In this document: piece after piece, positions 32,763-43,328 of the stretch
Layout: each line of letters opens with the position of its first letter
Numbering within the stretch: the stretch's first letter is position 1
Origin: Entoloma clypeatum
Taxonomy: Eukaryota; Basidiomycota; Agaricomycetes; Agaricales; Entolomataceae
Length of the DNA stretch: 64,000 nt
Direction: 5' to 3'
Assembly (NCBI GenBank): GCA_963565915.1
Contig: OY751486.1
Coordinates: 2,666,001 to 2,730,000 of the forward strand
Notes under the pieces: model-generated
What the model was told of the DNA's origin: nothing
Seen by the model: the letters and a program-made list of their open reading frames with translations, nothing else
Database searches by the model: none
Made by a program: the position numbers and the translations under genes

Positions 32763-33826
32763 TCACGACTAAAGTGACCCGTTTTGTTACATCTGAAGCA
32801 TGCATTGGCATTCTTGCCTTTGACACATGAAGTATCAATGTCCATTGCATTGGGGTCCCTTGTCAGCGGAGCGGATGCGGATGCAAGCGGAGCTGTGCGC
32901 GGAGTGAATGGACTGTAGGGGCGAGGGAATACTGAGGTGCCAGGTACTCTTGGTCCGACAACATTGCGGAAGGCGGAGGTACGGGTCGGAGCAGTGGCTT
33001 TGAAGGCTTTGTTGGCAATCCTATTGTCGTCATTGACTTGTGCTGCAGAGTACCACTCATCGGGGTTGTCATCCGCAGGTCGTCCGTGGGTCAGGGTGGC
33101 AATCTCGTTCTGAATGTCGGAACGGAGACCATGGCGGAATTTGAGTACGATGTTGGTATCCTCCTGATAGCCCGCTTTGTCAATGTAGTCTTTGAACTCA
33201 TCAATATAGGTCTTGACATCCCGTTGACCTTGATAATAGGATTCTCCTTCGAGGATCAGTCTCGCGTCCTGCTCCTCATTCTTCGGAGTGAACTCCGCTG
33301 TAAAGACTGCACGGAAGTCCACCCAAGTCCGATAAGGCGGAGCACCGGTCCTCCACTCCTGTCGGATGATGTGATCCACAAAGCATGCTGTACGTCCACT
33401 CTTCATGAAAGATAAAGCCCAATAAATTTTAGCATGGTCATCTGCGAACTGTTCCGGAGCCAGCCCCATAAACAATTCACAGGAATTTAGAAAGGTCCAG
33501 CCATTTGCGCGTGATCCATCAAAGTCCGATGGATTGGCAGGTTTTGCTCGACGCACGCCCGGATTGGCCGGAGCGAGCGGAGCGGGTATAATAGCAGGTG
33601 CGGGGATAGGTGGCGGAGCTGGGGCAGGAATTGTGTTGAAGGCGAGGAGGAGTTGGTCAAGTTGAGTCGAGATATCAGCGAGAGTTTGACGTTGTTCCTG
33701 GAACTCGTGCTCGAGCTGTTCAAGGCGATTGGGGTCGTCCATTACTATGCGCGGAGCAGAATCACCAGTTACAGAGAGGTAGTTAGAAGAACTGGAAGGG
33801 GTGTGAGATGTATCGGAGTCGGACAC
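32597..33826 (-). CDS. gypsy-1 gag
   Basis: The frame has no ATG at its extreme end. The first ATG is at 33742 (MDDPNRLEQLEHEFQEQRQT), which opens a short coiled coil. A P/A-rich stretch follows, then the capsid region (FDGSRANGWTFLNSCELFM, YYQGQRDVKTYIDEFKDY) and one CCHC knuckle, CFRCNKTGHFSREC, near residue 355. The gag is undamaged and of normal length for chromodomain gypsy elements, so this copy could still supply gag in trans. Confidence 0.85.
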   Translation of the reverse strand: MSDSDTSHTPSSSSNYLSVTGDSAPRIVMDDPNRLEQLEHEFQEQRQTLADISTQLDQLLLAFNTIPAPAPPPIPAPAIIPAPLAPANPGVRRAKPANPSDFDGSRANGWTFLNSCELFMGLAPEQFADDHAKIYWALSFMKSGRTACFVDHIIRQEWRTGAPPYRTWVDFRAVFTAEFTPKNEEQDARLILEGESYYQGQRDVKTYIDEFKDYIDKAGYQEDTNIVLKFRHGLRSDIQNEIATLTHGRPADDNPDEWYSAAQVNDDNRIANKAFKATAPTRTSAFRNVVGPRVPGTSVFPRPYSPFTPRTAPLASASAPLTRDPNAMDIDTSCVKGKNANACFRCNKTGHFSRECPLRFDVRFMTMEEQDEFVMEQLVVKDAAEGNSVPPTESAESEGGQEDFPPHSE

Positions 33827-33867
33827 GGACGAAGCTGCTCTGAAGCGCGGAATTGTGACAACGATGC

Positions 33868-33903
33868 AATTGGACCTGGTCCAATTAGAGGAGAACTTTC
33901 TAC
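33868..33903 (-). other. gypsy-1 self-priming site and adjacent palindrome
   Basis: Next to the 5' LTR, AGAAAGTTCT (minus strand, 33901-33892) is the exact complement of AGAACTTTCT inside the LTR (34031-34022). The latter lies about 33 bases after a TATTTAT box, where the RNA would start. This is the Tf1 arrangement, in which the RNA 5' end folds back as primer. A 19-base palindrome (AATTGGACC-T-GGTCCAATT) lies at 33868-33886. No tRNA-type TGG site is present. Confidence 0.7.
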
Positions 33904-34337
33904 TGTAAGGGCGACCTTACAATCCAAGACTCAAACTCAGATACTTGCAAGGGAGATCCGAAGTTTAGATTGAGCAGTCTAATAAGTAATACAACACATA
34001 CCTTGCAAGGGAGATCCGAAGAGAAAGTTCTAAGGATTCCCCTGCAAGCTAGCTGCGATAAATAGTAAAATGAGATATGAAATAAGAGATAAAACGAGAC
34101 GCATGAATGATGAGCAATGATCGGGAGTAGCGATGAAGGATGAATGGAAACAAGATGAATGATAGTACCTGCGATCCGACGTGCGGAGTAGCGGATGGGG
34201 GCGGAGTCGTCGGATGCGGAGAGGCGGATAAGATGTCGGAGACAGTGGATACGATCGGAGGACGTCGGAGATGGTGGAATAGAAAGGAAAGGAAGAAAGT
34301 GAAGGAAAAGTGAAAAGTGAAAGTGGTTGCCCTTACA
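33904..34337 (-). repeat. gypsy-1 5' LTR
   Basis: This 434-bp LTR has TGTAAGGGC/GCCCTTACA ends. It carries the TATTTAT promoter motif (about 34060-34066) and the predicted RNA start at 34031. It is almost identical to the 3' LTR at 23867. Confidence 0.95.
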
Positions 34338-34563
34338 CAAGGCTTCCGAGAGGTGAAAGTGGAGAGCAGTCAAGGCATGGATGTCAACAACGGTCTCACA
34401 GATGGCTGGAAAAATAAAATAAATTCTCAGTGGCTAGAAGAAAAGAGACCGTGGTAGGATGCACCAGTAGTACTTGACTGACCGAAGGCATGGGCCATGG
34501 TCATGAGTAGCTCTGCACGTTCACCACTCACCTTGAAAGAGCACCCTACCCGGCTGCCGCTCT
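34338..34563 (-). pseudogene. Exon-like fragment trapped between two LTRs
   Basis: On the minus strand a frame SGSRVGCSFKVSGERAELL..MAHAF ends at a possible donor (GTCAGT). After roughly 86 bases and a good acceptor (TTTTTCCAG) it resumes in frame as AICETVVDIHALTALHFHLS. This looks like two exons of a spliced gene, cut on both sides by LTRs. I do not recognise the protein, and it could be a host gene or part of another element. Confidence 0.4.
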
Positions 34564-36200
34564 TGATAGGGCTGCGATGCGTCTAGGCCTAAATCTGCGC
34601 ATGTTGCATCATTTCACACTATCTCTAAGGGATATAGAGAGTCCTAGATGAGCTCCGATTCTGAGGACTTAGTGGCGACGTTAGAGAGAGATTTTAAAGC
34701 ATTTAGAGACCATGGCAATGTAGGACATAGCACTGGTCACCACTATGGGCTTAGCTATGATACTTGAGAGCCATGGGATCGCCTCGCGAGATAGATAAGA
34801 CTATCAAGAACTGCTCGAAACGAAGCACAAAACAAGGAGATTGGTTATATTGGATTTATTGCTGACACTAGCACTGTCTACTATACATCGAGGGCTTGAC
34901 TGGAGACATTCTCACGAGAGGCTTGGCAAATGTGCGCCTCGCTTCGCGTCCAAATGGTCCATATGGGGAATAGCCAATGACATCGGATCGAACAGACCGA
35001 GATCGGGTTTGATACACCACGATCAATGTGCATTACATGGCAGACATATTGATATGGATCGGTTGTTGATCAGTTGCTTACCGAGATGACCCTTAATACA
35101 AGCATCTGATACCTCGCAGTAACTCATTGACATCATCACGAGGTGTATCAATAGACTGAGATAGTGGAATAGTGTCCTCACAAGCATGATAGAGGTAGAA
35201 TATGGAGAAAAGAACGTACCTGTCACATTGTCAACCACATGGACACATTGCGACGTCTCTATCGAAGGCTTACTTGACTGGATACCCCTTAGCGAGACCA
35301 CATGCATCCCTTTTCTATATTTATTGCAGCTCATGTATAAAGTCTCATAGTTTCATCGTAGATAGGTTAGGTTAGATTGTGCCCCAGAATTGATAGCATT
35401 TGTCTTGTGCATCTGTCATCGTTCAAGTATCATTGAAGCCTCAAGATCGTTTGGTTTGCATCGGAAGTCAGTCGCGATTGTGTTTTGGTGTGTTCAAGAA
35501 CTTGTCAATCATCAAATTGTGTTATCTATTGGTCGTATTGGTCATTGTCGTGTTTGTATTCGGTCGAGATCGTGTTCGCGAAGTCTTGTTGGTTCGGAAA
35601 TCACAAACCTCAGTTCATTATCTATTGAGAACTATCTCTAAATCTTGTTTGAGACTTATTGAGCCATTGCTAAACGAGTTATTCAATTGTTGTTTGGAAG
35701 AGTCACATCCTGAGTGATCCCACTCATCACCCCAAACTATATTGATTGAGAAGTACGCATCGCGAGACTTGTTTGGTCTTCGTTGTCGTGTTTGGTGTTT
35801 GTGTGTGTGATAGAGATATCGCTCACGCTCATCCCCAGACTCACTTCCTTCATTTCATCTGGAGCCCATCGCGAGGGGTGGTTCTAAAATAACAAATTTA
35901 CTCAGTATTGGCTCGATACAGTTCCTCTCAAGGAATTTAGTTATAGTTCTCGTCAGTTCATTATCTATTGAGAACTATCTCTAAATCTTGTTTGAGACTT
36001 ATTGAGCCATTGCTAAATGAGTTATTCAATTGTTGTTTGGAAGAGTCACATCCTGAGTGATCCCACTCATCACCCCAAACTATATTGATTGAGAAGTATG
36101 CATCGCAAGACTTGTTCGGTCTTCGTTGTCGTGTTTGGTGTTTGTGTGTGTGATAGAGATATCGCTCACACTCATCCCCAGACTCACTTCCTTCATTTCA
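34564..36200 (+). repeat. LTR-L copy followed by leader and a truncated second LTR
   Basis: A full LTR-L (34564-35857) is followed by the gypsy-4-type primer site and about 100 bases of leader (35858-35957). The last 243 bases of another LTR-L copy come next (35958-36200). This is what remains when the whole interior and most of the 3' LTR are deleted. The outer flanks (CTCT and GCGT) do not match, so a target duplication is not preserved. The right flank is gypsy-7 RT. Confidence 0.8.
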
Positions 36201-36475
36201 GCGTGGTGAGAGGTTTTGCAATGTTTGAGTACCCTTCAATAAAACATTGATAGAAGTTAGCTCTGAACTTCCTTTTTTGATGTGGGTGCTCGCCAGTTTC
36301 AGATTGTATCCACCTTCTCAGTTTCCATTTTGACATGTCCCTCACCAACAACATATCCCAATATAGGACATTTCGTTACTTCCCAGAAACACTTCTTCTC
36401 CTTTAGGAACAAATCATTATCCGATAGGATCTGTAGAATTTCTTCGGTGCTTTGCATGAGTTCATCCCACATACT
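36201..36475 (-). pseudogene. gypsy-7 RT/RNase H connection region
   Basis: The minus strand gives MWDELMQSTEEILQILSDND, CFWEVTKCPILGYVVGEGHVK and remnants of FIEGYSNIAKPLT, the part of a gypsy RT downstream of the YxDD box. It continues the gypsy-7 RT that breaks off at 45667, separated by element R. Several stops are present. It is duplicated in inverse orientation at about 52699-52980. Confidence 0.75.
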
Positions 36476-37469
36476 CAACCTACATTGTATTGTAATTTAC
36501 GGTCCAGCGAAGACATACAGTGTATGGTAAATTAAGGAAGCAGCGAATTCGCTACAGCACCAGCAAATTTACCACGGCGAACGGCGAAATAATAATATCG
36601 CCGGCGAAGAAAAAATGTCACCGGCGACAACATCCAACGGATCAGCGAATAATTCACCAGCAAAAGACACCATGGCGAAAAACCAGCGAAGGACCAGCGA
36701 CAAACCGGCGACATGGCGACAGGCCATCGGCGAATTGATGACCCATCGGCAAAAGCAAGCCTTGAGTGTCGGCCACACTCCATATACAAAGAACAATGCT
36801 AACGACAGATCGGCGAATAATTCACCGGCGAAAGACCTGCAACACAGCAACAGGCCATCAGCAAAGTGGTGACTCACCGGCGACAGCAAGCCTTGAGTGT
36901 TGGCCACACTCCATATACAAGAACAATGCTAACGACAGATCGGCGAATAATTCACCAGTGAAAGACACCATGGCAAAAAACCGGCGAAAAACTGGTGAAT
37001 GTTGGATGATGTGCAACACACACCCATCAAACATGTCAAATACATGTAAACAAATGTCGAAAGATATTGCACATCTCCTCATGATATCTACACAGGAACA
37101 AGTAATGTTTGCTACTGTATCAGATGAGTAGGGGAGCATGTTGTATCATCAAGTATGTATTTATTTTAAGAAAATTAGCCACAGATTCAAAGTTATAGAG
37201 GTCCTATGGTCTGAACCAAATAATAGAACACAATGCTAATGACAGATCAGCAAATAATTCACTGGCGAAAGACACCACAGCAAAAAACTGGCTGTGGCGA
37301 CAATGTTCTTTTGCTGGTCAATGAGTCACCATCTCAATGGTTATCTAGGGCATGTGTGCAGTGCCAGCAAAGCTGTAGACACAGCTGAAAGTGAAGCTTA
37401 CCAGTATATTTGTTCTAATACACCATAGAAAGTCTCTCCCCACCACAGAACCATCTGGAGGTTCATTCC
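36476..37469 (+). repeat. Left arm of element R, rich in CGGCGA motifs
   Basis: The arm consists of imperfect, interspersed units containing CGGCGAATAATTCACC, GACAGATCGGCGAA and AAGCCTTGAGTGT blocks. It is not a clean tandem array. Open frames in it on both strands are by-products of the repeats. It matches 44945-45666 in inverse orientation and is copied almost perfectly at 51705-52698. Confidence 0.7.
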
Positions 37470-37597
37470 TGATTATGTGAGGATATGAATAAAGATATGC
37501 GGATACCATGTAGAGGTAGAACATGGTGAAAAAAGCTGAAATGTATGTCCTCATCTTTGGCACAGATCATCATTTTATGCCTGCGGTGCAATCTGGG

Positions 37598-37946
37598 TAA
37601 TGAAGTAACCAACATAGGCAGCCCAAAGGGTGCTCAAGATGTAGCGGTACGAAGGCATGAAGGAAGCTCAACTAACCTGGTTAAGAGTAACTAAAGGAAT
37701 TCTAGAAGCTGTACTAGCTTGTTAGTTAACTCAAAGAACTGGGGTGTTCAAGAAGTTAGGATTCAGCGTACTAAATACATGGGTATTTATACTAATCCAA
37801 TATGCGCACGGACCATTGTACAAACAATACATAAACAAGTCATGCGTCCGTGGTTATACCATAAACTCACATATATGGTAATAGTGACTTATAGTCACTT
37901 TCCGTGACAAGCACATAGTGCGACATATCTGGCAATATGTTCAACA
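37598..37946 (-). repeat. copia-2 3' LTR
   Basis: On the minus strand it starts TGTTGAACATATTG and ends CTTCATTA, so the 3' end is TA rather than CA. The edge is fixed by the CTGGG duplication. The complement of a polypurine tract (CTCCCCCTCACTTA) follows at 37947. It differs from the 5' LTR at 37611 and 37631. Confidence 0.95.
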
Positions 37947-37953
37947 CTCCCCC

Positions 37954-39507
37954 TCACTTAGAATCCCGGGTAGGTTTCATAAGTGGAGTATAAGGCTCTT
38001 TAAACTCCATTCGGAGTAGAGCACGGAATTTCTCAAATTCCTGGCGACCAAGTGGCTTGGTAAACATATCAGCCGGATTCTCTGTTCCCGGAACGAACCG
38101 TGGTTCGATCAATCCATCTTTAACTCTATCGCGTATAGCAAAGTGATGGATTGCTATATGTTTGGTTCTGCCTTCAGTGACTGGGTTTTGCGCATTGAAA
38201 ATCGCGCCTTGGTTATCTACATGGAACGGCATTTTGGTAATGTCCTGTAGTCCAAGCTCTTTGAAGAGATGAGTAACCCATTCGCACTCCCGCGAACATT
38301 CACTGGCAGCAACCATTTCCGCCTCAGTGGATGAATGTGCCACTGTCTTTTGCTTGCGACTTTTCCAAAGAACAAGTCCTCCTGCAAGTTTAAGGAAATA
38401 TCCCGATTGGGACTTTCTATCAGATGGGTCTGATGCCCAGTCTGAATCTGTCCATGCTTCAAAGGAAGCTTTGGATCGACCATTATAGATTATAGAATAG
38501 TCTTGAGTACCGACAAGATATCTGATAATCCATAGAGCGTATTTCTCATGCTCTTTGGAAGGGTTTGCAGACATTTGTGACATTTTTGCAACTGCAAAAG
38601 CAATGTCCGGTCTCGTTCCAATGGACAAGTACAACAACGATCCAATGATCATTTGGTACCTTGTTTTGAGTGTGGGATCCACCTCCCCCTCATTTGGTGC
38701 AGGGTAATAACCCTTTGGGAGTGGAGTGTCAGCAGCCTTTGCATTTTCTAAGCCAAAGCGCTTAATGATCTTTTTTAGGTATTCTGACTGATTGATCGTT
38801 ACGATCTGCTTTTCTGAATCTTGTCGTATTCTCATACGCAAGAATTCTTTAGCAATACCAAGATCACGACTTTCCCATTTATTTTTAAAGTCAGATTTTA
38901 TCTTGCGAACAAGATCTGGGTTTGATCCCATGAACAGGCCGTCATCAACATAGATCAAAGCGATTATCAAATCACCTGATTGTTTGTTGTGGTAAACAAA
39001 GACGCCTGAGTCAGTTCTACATCGAGTAAAACCTAGCTTCTCCATTGATGCATTGAGCGCGATCCACCACGCTCTTGCTGCCTGTTTAAGGCCATAGAGT
39101 GCTTTTAATAAACGGATGACCTTCCGTTCTTGGCCTTTGACAACAAAGCCTTCGGGTTGATTCATATAGATTTCCTCATCGAGCTCTCCATAGAGAAAAG
39201 CTGATTTGACATCTACTCCTTCAATCACCCATCCTTCAAGCGCAGCTACGGCGAAGAGGATTCGGATAGTCTCGAAACGTATCACGGGTGAGAAGATCTC
39301 ATCAAAATCGATACCCTCGATCTGTGAGAAACCCTTGGCAAGGGAGGTTATGATTGTCATCATGGGTTCCTGGATTAGACGGGTAATGTGAACCGCCAGG
39401 ACCATGTGCATCATTGTTTTCCGAATGGAAATCGTTGGTTGGTAAATCAGACGGGCCATCATGTCCATTTGCATCATCGTTTCCCATATCGTCTGATGTT
39501 GGATCAT
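37954..39507 (-). pseudogene. copia-2 RT (N-terminus deleted) and RNase H
   Basis: The RT joins at LAKGFSQIEGIDFDEIFSPV. The preceding 100 or more residues (the KWVF..YKARLV region) are missing, and the reading frame differs from the integrase frame. The rest is well preserved: DVKSAFLYGELDE, ALYGLKQAARAWW, the catalytic LIYVDD, and RNase H (AWTDSDWASDPSDRKSQSGY, HSSTEAEMVAA). The junction near 39345-39365 looks like one internal deletion. Without its N-terminal fingers the RT cannot be functional. Confidence 0.85.
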
Positions 39508-42402
39508 GGTATTGTGTTATCAAAGGTATTTTGTTCAATGTAGAACATTTTGGGAACAGCTGTTCATCAAACATTGCTGTGACACCTATGAAGACCACGT
39601 TGTTTGACATCCGCATAAACCGGTAACCTTTAGTTCCAGTTTTAAATCCAATGAAAATCATCAGCTCGGATTTAGCGGTGGTAGTACGAATTTCTTTTGA
39701 AAGAAAGACGTAAGCACCACATCCAAAAACGTGTAGGTTCGACACATCAGGCTTTTCCTTTTTAAGGGACTCATACGGAGTAAGCCATCCATGTCTTTTC
39801 AATGGAGTTCGGTTATACAAGTGAAGTGCATGTTCTACCGCAAATTGAATCCATATTTCGGGTAGGCAAGCATCATGCAACATAGCAAGTGCTTTATCCA
39901 TTAAAGTTCTGTTAAAACGTTCCGCTCGACCGTTTTGTTGTGGCTGGTGCGGCACAGTAACTTCACCCTGGATTCCCATCTCACGCATATCTGCTTGGAA
40001 AGGGACAAACTCACCGCCGCCATCAAAATGCCAAGTTTTAATTGTCGTATTGAATTGGTTTTTAACCATGGCATCAAAATCACGAAGTGCAGAGCGTGCA
40101 TCGGATTTTAGTCTCAATAAAGAGATCCAGGCGTGTGATGTGTAGTCATCAACAAAGCTGATATAATAATTATATTTGCTATAAGTCGCCTTCTTGAATT
40201 GCTTTAAATCCGAATGGATTAGCTCAAGAGGTGCTTTAGCGCGTGTCTGAGATGGTGAGAAAGATTTTGAAGGCATCTTTCCAAGAGCGCATCCTTTGCA
40301 GGGTCGCTCAGTGGATGGTTTGTCCACTCCATTGAAACCTTTGACATGTTTAGAAGCATGTCGCAGTACTTCATGTGAAGGGTGTCCGAATCGCTTGTGC
40401 CAGGTGTCATAATCAACAGATTGTGAGACACTAAGACTAACCAAGTGTATTCGTTCCTCTTTAATGATCGTGGCATTTAGCCAATAAATCGATTCATTTG
40501 CCTTATGAGGATAACACATAAACAAAGGAAGACCTGAATTGGTCTTTAGCGCGATCGAACCAAATCGTCCGCTAATTTCATTTCCTTGTTTAAGGATCTC
40601 GCCTACAGATAAAAGACGAACGTCTAAATCTGGTATATAATAAACGGGTGATAGACGAGTTATTTTATTTTGTTCTCGCCCGTTTTTCTTGATGGTGTGA
40701 TTAATCAACACCGTTCCTTGTCCAAGGATTTGAATAGTGTGACCTTTCTGTGCAATTTGCACAGATTGACGATCTTTGAGTGGGGTATACTCAATGAAAT
40801 CATTGATATCATAAGTAAAGTGCAAAGATGCACCTGAATCAAGAATCCAATTGGATTGATTCTGTTTCTTACATTCAGCACAATTCGCATAATGAGAATT
40901 TATTTGCGCTATAAGCGCGTGTACAGCAGGTGATATAAATACATTGGACCGCCGTCCATTCACTCGTCTCCAAAGAGGCTTCTGTGAAGTATTTGTTAAC
41001 TGCATTGTACGTGCTGTCGAATGTGAAACGTACCCCATGTCGTCGTTGTTTCCATCACCACGGGAAACTTCATACTCCATATAATCGTTGACGTATCCTT
41101 CATCGTAATAGCCCCTTATGGTGGGGGCTATGTCTTCTGTATCCATCTCATCGGCCCAGCTGATTCTACTCGGCGTCTCTTCGAAAACCGGAATGCGGTG
41201 ATTCCGGGGGTCCATTGTCGGAGGCGCTGAGAGCGGCCTTGACGTCGCAGCTTCATTACGTTGAAGTGCAGGGACCTCGACGAGGCGAGTTAGATTCTGA
41301 GCTGTTGGAGGGACACCAATGCTGTTAGCTAGTGTGCGCGCTCCATCCAGGTCCGTGAAAGGGCCTGGGCCAGGAATATCACCGATCGCAAGCAATTGGT
41401 TGTTCCTTATCCTCCAGTCGGTGGATGATGAGGGGTGCGGAGTGAAGATAGACCCATTTCCGTAAATGACCGTGCTGGGTAAGGTCTGGATTGGAAGCTG
41501 CCCATCAGGGGCGCTATCCATGGCAGAGGAGGCAAAATGCGCCTTCTCTTTACCTTTCCAGGGTCCTTTGCCCTTGGTCTTCCCGGCGGAAGTTCCACAT
41601 CCCTTGCCTTTCCAGGGCTTGGAGTGCTGATGCGAATGCTGCTGGTTAGCAGCCAGTCCTTCCGAAGATCCCTGAGAGGGTCCAGTGCGAGGCTGGTACT
41701 TCGGGGGGTTGGGACGAGCGCGTTTTACCGCAGAGATTTTGTTCGCCTGAGCGCCTCCTTGGGACTGTGGAGCGTGCGGGTTTTTACGGAAGTATTCCGA
41801 GCGTATTTGCTCGATTACCTTCCCGATTTTGAGTACAGTAGACTGATTGCCGCCAGGCGCCACATAGTGTACCGCATCAAAAAGGATGCTGTGTACTAGA
41901 CCACCATAGCCTTGAGGTAGTCCATTTAGGATCATCATGATCCGGACGAACTTGGGGATGTCTATGTGGTTGTGCTCGAGTCGTTGAAAAAGGGTCTGCA
42001 TCTTATCGATGCCAGATAAAGGATCAGCAGGAGAAAGAGAGGTGCGGAGGAGTTGCTGAAAATCAGCAAAAACGGTGGACGGGCCGACCGTGGACAGTTT
42101 GGTGGCGATCAGGTCCCACATATCCTTGGAGGTTTTAGCTCCCTTGATGTGATGGACTAGAGAGTCCGAAATGGACATCTGAATTAGGCCCTGGGCCTGA
42201 TCGTCCTGTTCATGCCAAGTGTTTAACTTGTCTTGGAAATCTGTCTCTTTAGGATCAGCCGGGTCTTCTTATTGCCGGTGACGATCCTCCACACTTTAGC
42301 TGCCTTCAGGTAGGCGCTCATTTTCTCCTGATAGATGGAGAAGTTTGTGGTGGTGAGTTTGGGAACGGAGGAAGCGAGGTTGAGTTTCGAGTTTGAAGAC
42401 AT
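39302..42402 (-). pseudogene. copia-2 gag, protease and integrase
   Basis: The gag ATG is at 42402 (MSSNSKLNLASSVPKL). A one-base loss near 42265 shifts the frame, and the remainder runs open from DPADPKETDFQDKLNTW to 39302. The UBN2-type gag (YGGLVHSILFDAV) is followed by a basic G/K-rich region with no clear CCHC knuckle, the protease NWILDSGASLHFTYD, the pre-integrase zinc finger (WHKRFGHPSHEV...CKGCALGK), and the integrase core with HSDLKQ, FDGGGEF and NGRAERFNRT. It ends in the acidic linker where the RT deletion begins. Confidence 0.85.
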
Positions 42403-42491
42403 GATGATGCTGTGAAACATAAATAGAATCAGCATATGTTATATCGAAAAAGCGCATCAGAAAATAAATAGACGAGCTGCCTTATCGATCA

Positions 42492-43328
42492 TCATTCTTC
42501 GTTCTCTGTTTGGTCTAGTGGTAGCATATGAAATGCCATCACTAATTCTACCCAATTGTCATGTGCGCCCTGAGTGCTATGTTGCCCACAGGTGCAAGAT
42601 CCTCCCTGAATAGGGAGCATGACTTCATTTGCTCTGTTCGCCGCCTCAATTAAGGGGTCATTATCCGGCAACCGAACTTGTCGGGTCGGAGGCAAAAGAG
42701 GAGGTGCTCCGTGTGCTTCAGGGATGGTCCCATCATCAACATACACCGGCGGAGGATCCGTGGGATCCCCATCTTGGGTAGGTACCGCAACAGGTACCTC
42801 AGCCCGGCGATTACGCCGTCTGCGGTTTAGAACTCGAGTCCTGGCTGTTCCTGCATCACATGTTGTACACGAGTAGTCAAAAGTGGTGTTGTCTATGCAA
42901 TGCCTCGGGCAATGCTGACTGTCAACAACAAGTTGTTGACACACCCCGCATTGTGCAACGATGCGTCCATTGTCATCTAGACCTGAAGGGACTGAGCCCT
43001 GTGCCGTTGGCACCATATGGACTTGCTCTCGTGATACGATCATTGTAACAGGAATTCTCTCAAGTAATCGATCAAGAATGACCCACTGAAAGGTACATTC
43101 AATACCTCGAATGCTGCGAGGTTCACCGTCAAGGGAACCATCGAGCTCGATGTATTCGATACTGAGGAAACCAGTCTCCAGGCTAGCATACAAAGCGGAT
43201 GCTGCCAATAATAGCGCAAAAGCTAAGATACTTAGAGCATGCGGCGCTAGGGCCGGGGCCCATAACCTAATGAAGTAACCGACATAGGCAGCCCAAAGGG
43301 CGCTCAAGATGTAGCGGTACGAAGGCAT
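42492..43328 (-). CDS. Extra membrane/cysteine-rich ORF upstream of copia-2 gag
   Basis: This intact 278-residue frame starts at an ATG inside the 5' LTR, roughly 125 bases after its TATA box. It is read straight across the LTR end and primer site (GYFIRLWAPALAP). Residues 5-22 and 28-50 are hydrophobic and could form two membrane helices. Residues about 128-162 give C-x2-C-x10-C-x3-C-x10-C-x2-C, a zinc-ribbon-like arrangement. A basic RRRRNRR stretch and an acidic, P-rich tail follow, with a late SCTCGQH. I know no copia protein like it. It is the first ORF of the predicted transcript, and it is undamaged although gag and pol are not. Confidence 0.7.
   Translation of the reverse strand: MPSYRYILSALWAAYVGYFIRLWAPALAPHALSILAFALLLAASALYASLETGFLSIEYIELDGSLDGEPRSIRGIECTFQWVILDRLLERIPVTMIVSREQVHMVPTAQGSVPSGLDDNGRIVAQCGVCQQLVVDSQHCPRHCIDNTTFDYSCTTCDAGTARTRVLNRRRRNRRAEVPVAVPTQDGDPTDPPPVYVDDGTIPEAHGAPPLLPPTRQVRLPDNDPLIEAANRANEVMLPIQGGSCTCGQHSTQGAHDNWVELVMAFHMLPLDQTENEE

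Larger units (their letters stand above)
23867..34337 (-). mobile_element. gypsy-1: complete chromodomain Ty3/gypsy element with nested copia-1
   Basis: Two 434-bp LTRs (23867-24300 and 33904-34337) differ by eye at a single CpG site. Between them, on the minus strand, lie a self-priming site, gag, protease, RT, RNase H, integrase and a chromodomain remnant. Without the nested copia-1 and its 5-bp duplication the element is about 6.1 kb. The flanking 5-mers are CAATG and CAAGG, so the target duplication is imperfect. The left flank is gypsy-2 gag and the right flank an unrelated exon-like fragment, so the ends may have been shuffled after insertion. Confidence 0.9.

Noticed and set aside
36520..37131. 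Open frames in the R arms on both strands (also near 45000-45640 and 52040-52650)
   Set aside because: They arise from CGGCGA-type repeats, which avoid stop codons in several frames. The same peptides recur wherever the repeat does.
37719..37907. 62-residue plus-strand frame present twice (also 43389-43577)
   Set aside because: It lies wholly inside the copia-2 LTRs and is duplicated because the LTRs are. It is antisense to the promoter and shows no domain.
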